Shown here: one piece after another, positions 42,563 to 44,715 of the stretch | How the letters are laid out: each line of letters opens with the position of its first letter | Position numbering within the stretch: position 1 is the stretch's first letter | NCBI GenBank assembly: GCA_944388035.1 | Contig: CALXHF010000015.1 | Coordinates: 1 to 44,715 of the forward strand | From: an uncultured Clostridia bacterium | GTDB lineage: Bacteria > Bacillota > Clostridia > TANB77 > CAG-508 | DNA: 44,715 nt | Reading direction: 5' to 3' | Translations under genes and position numbers: made by a program | Notes under the pieces: generated by a model | Told to the model about the DNA's origin: nothing | Databases searched by the model: none | Seen by the model: the letters and a program-made list of their open reading frames with translations, nothing else

Positions 42563-44037
42563 TATTCTTCCTCCTTTCTAAATGTTGGTTTATAATTTTC
42601 TCTAAATTTTATTTTTTGTTCAAATGTATACGCTGCATTTAATATTGTTTCTTCTTGGAATTTATTTCCTATCAATTGCATACCAATTGGCATATTAGAT
42701 TTGTCCACACCACAAGGTATTGATATTCCAGGTAGTCCTGCTATATTTACTGATACAGTACATATATCCGCTAAATACATCTCTAAAGGATTATTTGATT
42801 TTGAACCTATATCAAATGCTACTGTTGGTGATGTTGGTGTAAGTATTACATCATATTTTTTAAACGCTTTATCAAATTCGTTCATAACAAGTGTACGTAC
42901 TTGTTGTGCTTTTTTGTAATAAGCATCATAATATCCTGATGATAACACATAAGTTCCAAGTATTATTCTTCTTTTTACCTCTGGTCCAAAACCTTCACTT
43001 CTTGATTTTCTGTATAAATCTTTTAAATCTTTAAATTCTTTTGCTCTATAACCATATCTTATTCCGTCAAATCTTCCTAAATTTGAACTTGCTTCTGCAC
43101 AGGCAATTATATAATATGTTGCTAAAGAATATTTAGCAATATCAAGTGAAAATTCTTCTATTTCTGCTCCTAGTTCTTTATATGTTTTAATTGCTTCTTC
43201 TAATTTTTCTTTTACTTCTTCATTTATACCTTCTCCAAAAAATTCTTTTGGAACTCCTATCTTTAAACCTTTAACATCATTTTTTAATGCTTTTGTATAA
43301 TCTTTTTTCTCCATCTCTCTTGATGTAGTGTCTTTCTCATCGTGACCTGCTATTATATTTAATAACATTGCACTATCATAAACATCTTTAGTTATTGGAC
43401 CAATTTGGTCTAATGAAGATGCAAATGCTACTAATCCATATCTTGAAACTAAGCCATATGTTGGTTTTAAGCCTACAACACCACAAAAACTTGCTGGCTG
43501 ACGAATTGAGCCTCCTGTATCTGAACCTAAAGCCCATGGAACCATATTTGCTGCTACTGCTGCTGCAGATCCTCCTGAAGAACCTCCTGGTACTCTATTT
43601 AAATTCCAAGGATTTCTTGTTTTCTTAAAATATGAATATTCTGTTGAACCTCCCATTGCAAATTCATCCATATTTAATTTTCCTAAATTAATCATTTTTT
43701 CGTCATTTAATTTTTCTACTACTGTTGCATCATAAGGTGATACAAAATTTTCAAGCATTTTTGAACTACAAGTTGTTTTTACACCTTTAGTACAAATATT
43801 ATCTTTTATCCCTATTGGTATTCCTGTAAAATTTCCTACTTCTCCACTTTTTCTTTCTTCATCAATTTCGCTTGCTTTTTCTAATGCTTCATTACCTAAT
43901 TCCGTTACAAATGCTTGTACATCTTTTTCTTTTTCTTCTATTCTTTTCACATATGCTTTTGTTATATCATATGATGTTAATTCTTTGTTTTTTAACTTCT
44001 CTTGTAATTCATGTACTGTAAGTTCTGTAATATCCAT
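42562..44037 (-). CDS. gatA: Asp/Glu-tRNA amidotransferase subunit A
   Basis: 491 residues. The amidase signature triad is visible: Lys 78 in IPIGIKDN, Ser 153 in GGSSGGS and the nucleophile Ser 177 in [11 protein letters not shown]. It releases ammonia from glutamine and passes it to GatB through a tunnel. An in-frame Leu-Gly written CTT-GGA (42960-42955) is read normally here, a useful control for the frameshift sites elsewhere. It lies 21 bp after gatC. Confidence 0.97.
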
Positions 44038-44058
44038 TAAAAACTCTCCTTTCTAATT

Positions 44059-44346
44059 TTACTCAATTACTTTTGGTATTCTAAACATATGTTGTGCTTC
44101 ATCTGGTGCATTTTGTAATAAACTATCGTTATCTTTAAATACTTTTATCTCATCTTTTCTAAATACATTTTTTGCTTCATTTGCTCCTATTGTTATATTC
44201 AAACCTTCTACTGGTGCATTATTTACTATATTTGCAAAATTTAAAATATCTTCTAAATTTGCTAAATAGTTATCAATCTCATTTTCATTGATTTCTAAGT
44301 CTGCTAATTTTGCTATATGTAAAAGCTCTTCTTTACTTACTTGCAT
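44059..44346 (-). CDS. gatC: Asp/Glu-tRNA amidotransferase subunit C
   Basis: 95 residues. MQVSKEELLHIAKLADLEI and the LANLEDILNFANIVN helix followed by the extended LRKDE-like segment (FRKDEIKV) fit GatC, which wraps the GatA-GatB interface and stabilises the complex. Order gatC-gatA-gatB is standard. The start has AAGGAG and lies 30 bp after the -10 at 44378-44383. Confidence 0.95.
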   Translation of the reverse strand: MQVSKEELLHIAKLADLEINENEIDNYLANLEDILNFANIVNNAPVEGLNITIGANEAKNVFRKDEIKVFKDNDSLLQNAPDEAQHMFRIPKVIE

Positions 44347-44377
44347 TTAATCATCTCCTTAATTTAATCTGGTTAAT

Positions 44378-44406
44378 ATTATATACTTTTTTAATCAAAA
44401 AAACAA
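44378..44406 (-). promoter_or_regulatory. Promoter of gatCAB
   Basis: TTGTTT (44406-44401), exactly 17 bp, TATAAT (44383-44378) on the minus strand. The -35 hexamer is the T tract of the rplL terminator. Confidence 0.75.
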
Positions 44407-44425
44407 GCCCTAAATGGCTTGTTTT
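44400..44425 (-). terminator. Terminator of the rplL transcript
   Basis: AAAACAAGCC and GGCTTGTTTT (44400-44409 with 44416-44425) with a 6-nt loop, followed on the minus strand by TTTTTTTGATT. Confidence 0.88.
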
Positions 44426-44453
44426 CTATATTTTTAAAACTTTTTAATTAGAA

Positions 44454-44715
44454 TTATTTTAATTCAACTGTAGCTCCAACTTCTGTAAATTTAGCTTTTA
44501 ATTCTTCAGCTTCTTCTTTGCTAGCTCCTTCTTTAACTGTTTTTGGTGCTCCATCAACTAAATCTTTAGCTTCTTTTAATCCTAATCCTGTAGCATCTCT
44601 AACTACTTTGATAACCTTGATTTTTTGATCTCCTGCTGCTGTTAATACAACATCAAATGATGATTTTTCTTCAGCTGCTTCTCCAGCTGCTCCAGCTGCT
44701 GCAGGTGCTGCTGCA
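44454..44715 (-). CDS. rplL: 50S ribosomal protein L7/L12, C-terminal part
   Basis: The frame enters from the right edge with the alanine-rich hinge ([16 protein letters not shown]) and runs through the globular domain [20 protein letters not shown] to EVGATVELK and stop. It is the stalk protein that recruits translation factors. About 87 of roughly 125 residues are present; the start is beyond the window. Confidence 0.96.
   Translation of the reverse strand, partial: AAAPAAAGAAGEAAEEKSSFDVVLTAAGDQKIKVIKVVRDATGLGLKEAKDLVDGAPKTVKEGASKEEAEELKAKFTEVGATVELK

Noticed and set aside
1..44715. CRISPR array, rRNA or tRNA genes
   Set aside because: No spaced direct repeats and no recognisable RNA gene sequence were found on either strand.

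Overview
The window comes from a very AT-rich, Gram-positive, probably spore-forming clostridial bacterium. The base composition, the start of spoIIID at the left edge, a SpoVB-type flippase, GatCAB, two sortase loci and SigA-type promoters all support this. The style (class-III-signal surface proteins, DUF11/MucBP adhesins, WG repeats) resembles uncultivated gut Clostridia, but the exact lineage is my inference. Almost every gene lies on the minus strand. I see no rRNA, tRNA or CRISPR array.

The most unusual observation is in translation. Five conserved genes (dnaG, uvrC, a spoVB-like flippase, hslO and a tagO-like transferase) are each broken by an apparent one-base insertion, and tagO twice. 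All six breaks are the same: a codon CTT or GCT, one extra C, then a glycine codon GGN, so that the zero frame shows CTT-CGG or GCT-CGG. Skipping the C restores a full-length protein with a Gly at the expected place every time. Reading all the genes by eye, I found CGG in frame nowhere else. This looks like programmed +1 frameshifting (or four-base CGGN decoding as Gly) tied to an otherwise unused CGG codon.

Layout. 1-3.9 kb: partial spoIIID, a tcdA operon and, from a symmetric divergent promoter, a COG2509 flavoprotein. 3.9-7.4 kb: cysteine desulfurase, patatin-like phospholipase and a pilin-like surface protein. 7.4-11.2 kb: an XRE regulator between palindromes, a truncated antitoxin, a WG-repeat protein and a CNNM/CorC transporter. 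11.4-15.8 kb: a sortase with a thioester-domain adhesin, then a two-component system. 15.9-20.3 kb: dnaG-rpoD-mscS. 20.4-24.2 kb: a surface-protein fragment, a foreign-looking small membrane gene, uvrC, a small basic protein with a consensus promoter, and a gene split by a stop codon. 24.2-29.3 kb: a DUF11/MucBP protein, a sortase, an LPXTG protein and a 36-residue leader peptide. 29.5-34 kb: a broken ATPase, HU, the flippase and Mn-pyrophosphatase. 34-39.4 kb: Hsp33, glycosyltransferases with a phosphatase, rubredoxin, a TagO-rubredoxin fusion and RpiB. 39.5-44.7 kb: rpsT, an Asn-rich segment resembling a diversity-generating-retroelement template, two small genes, gatCAB and the end of rplL.

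Together the genes cover core replication, repair, transcription and translation, interleaved with cell-surface functions (two sortase systems, teichoic-acid-type lipid carrier chemistry, flippase) that carry most of the novelty apart from the frameshift signal.
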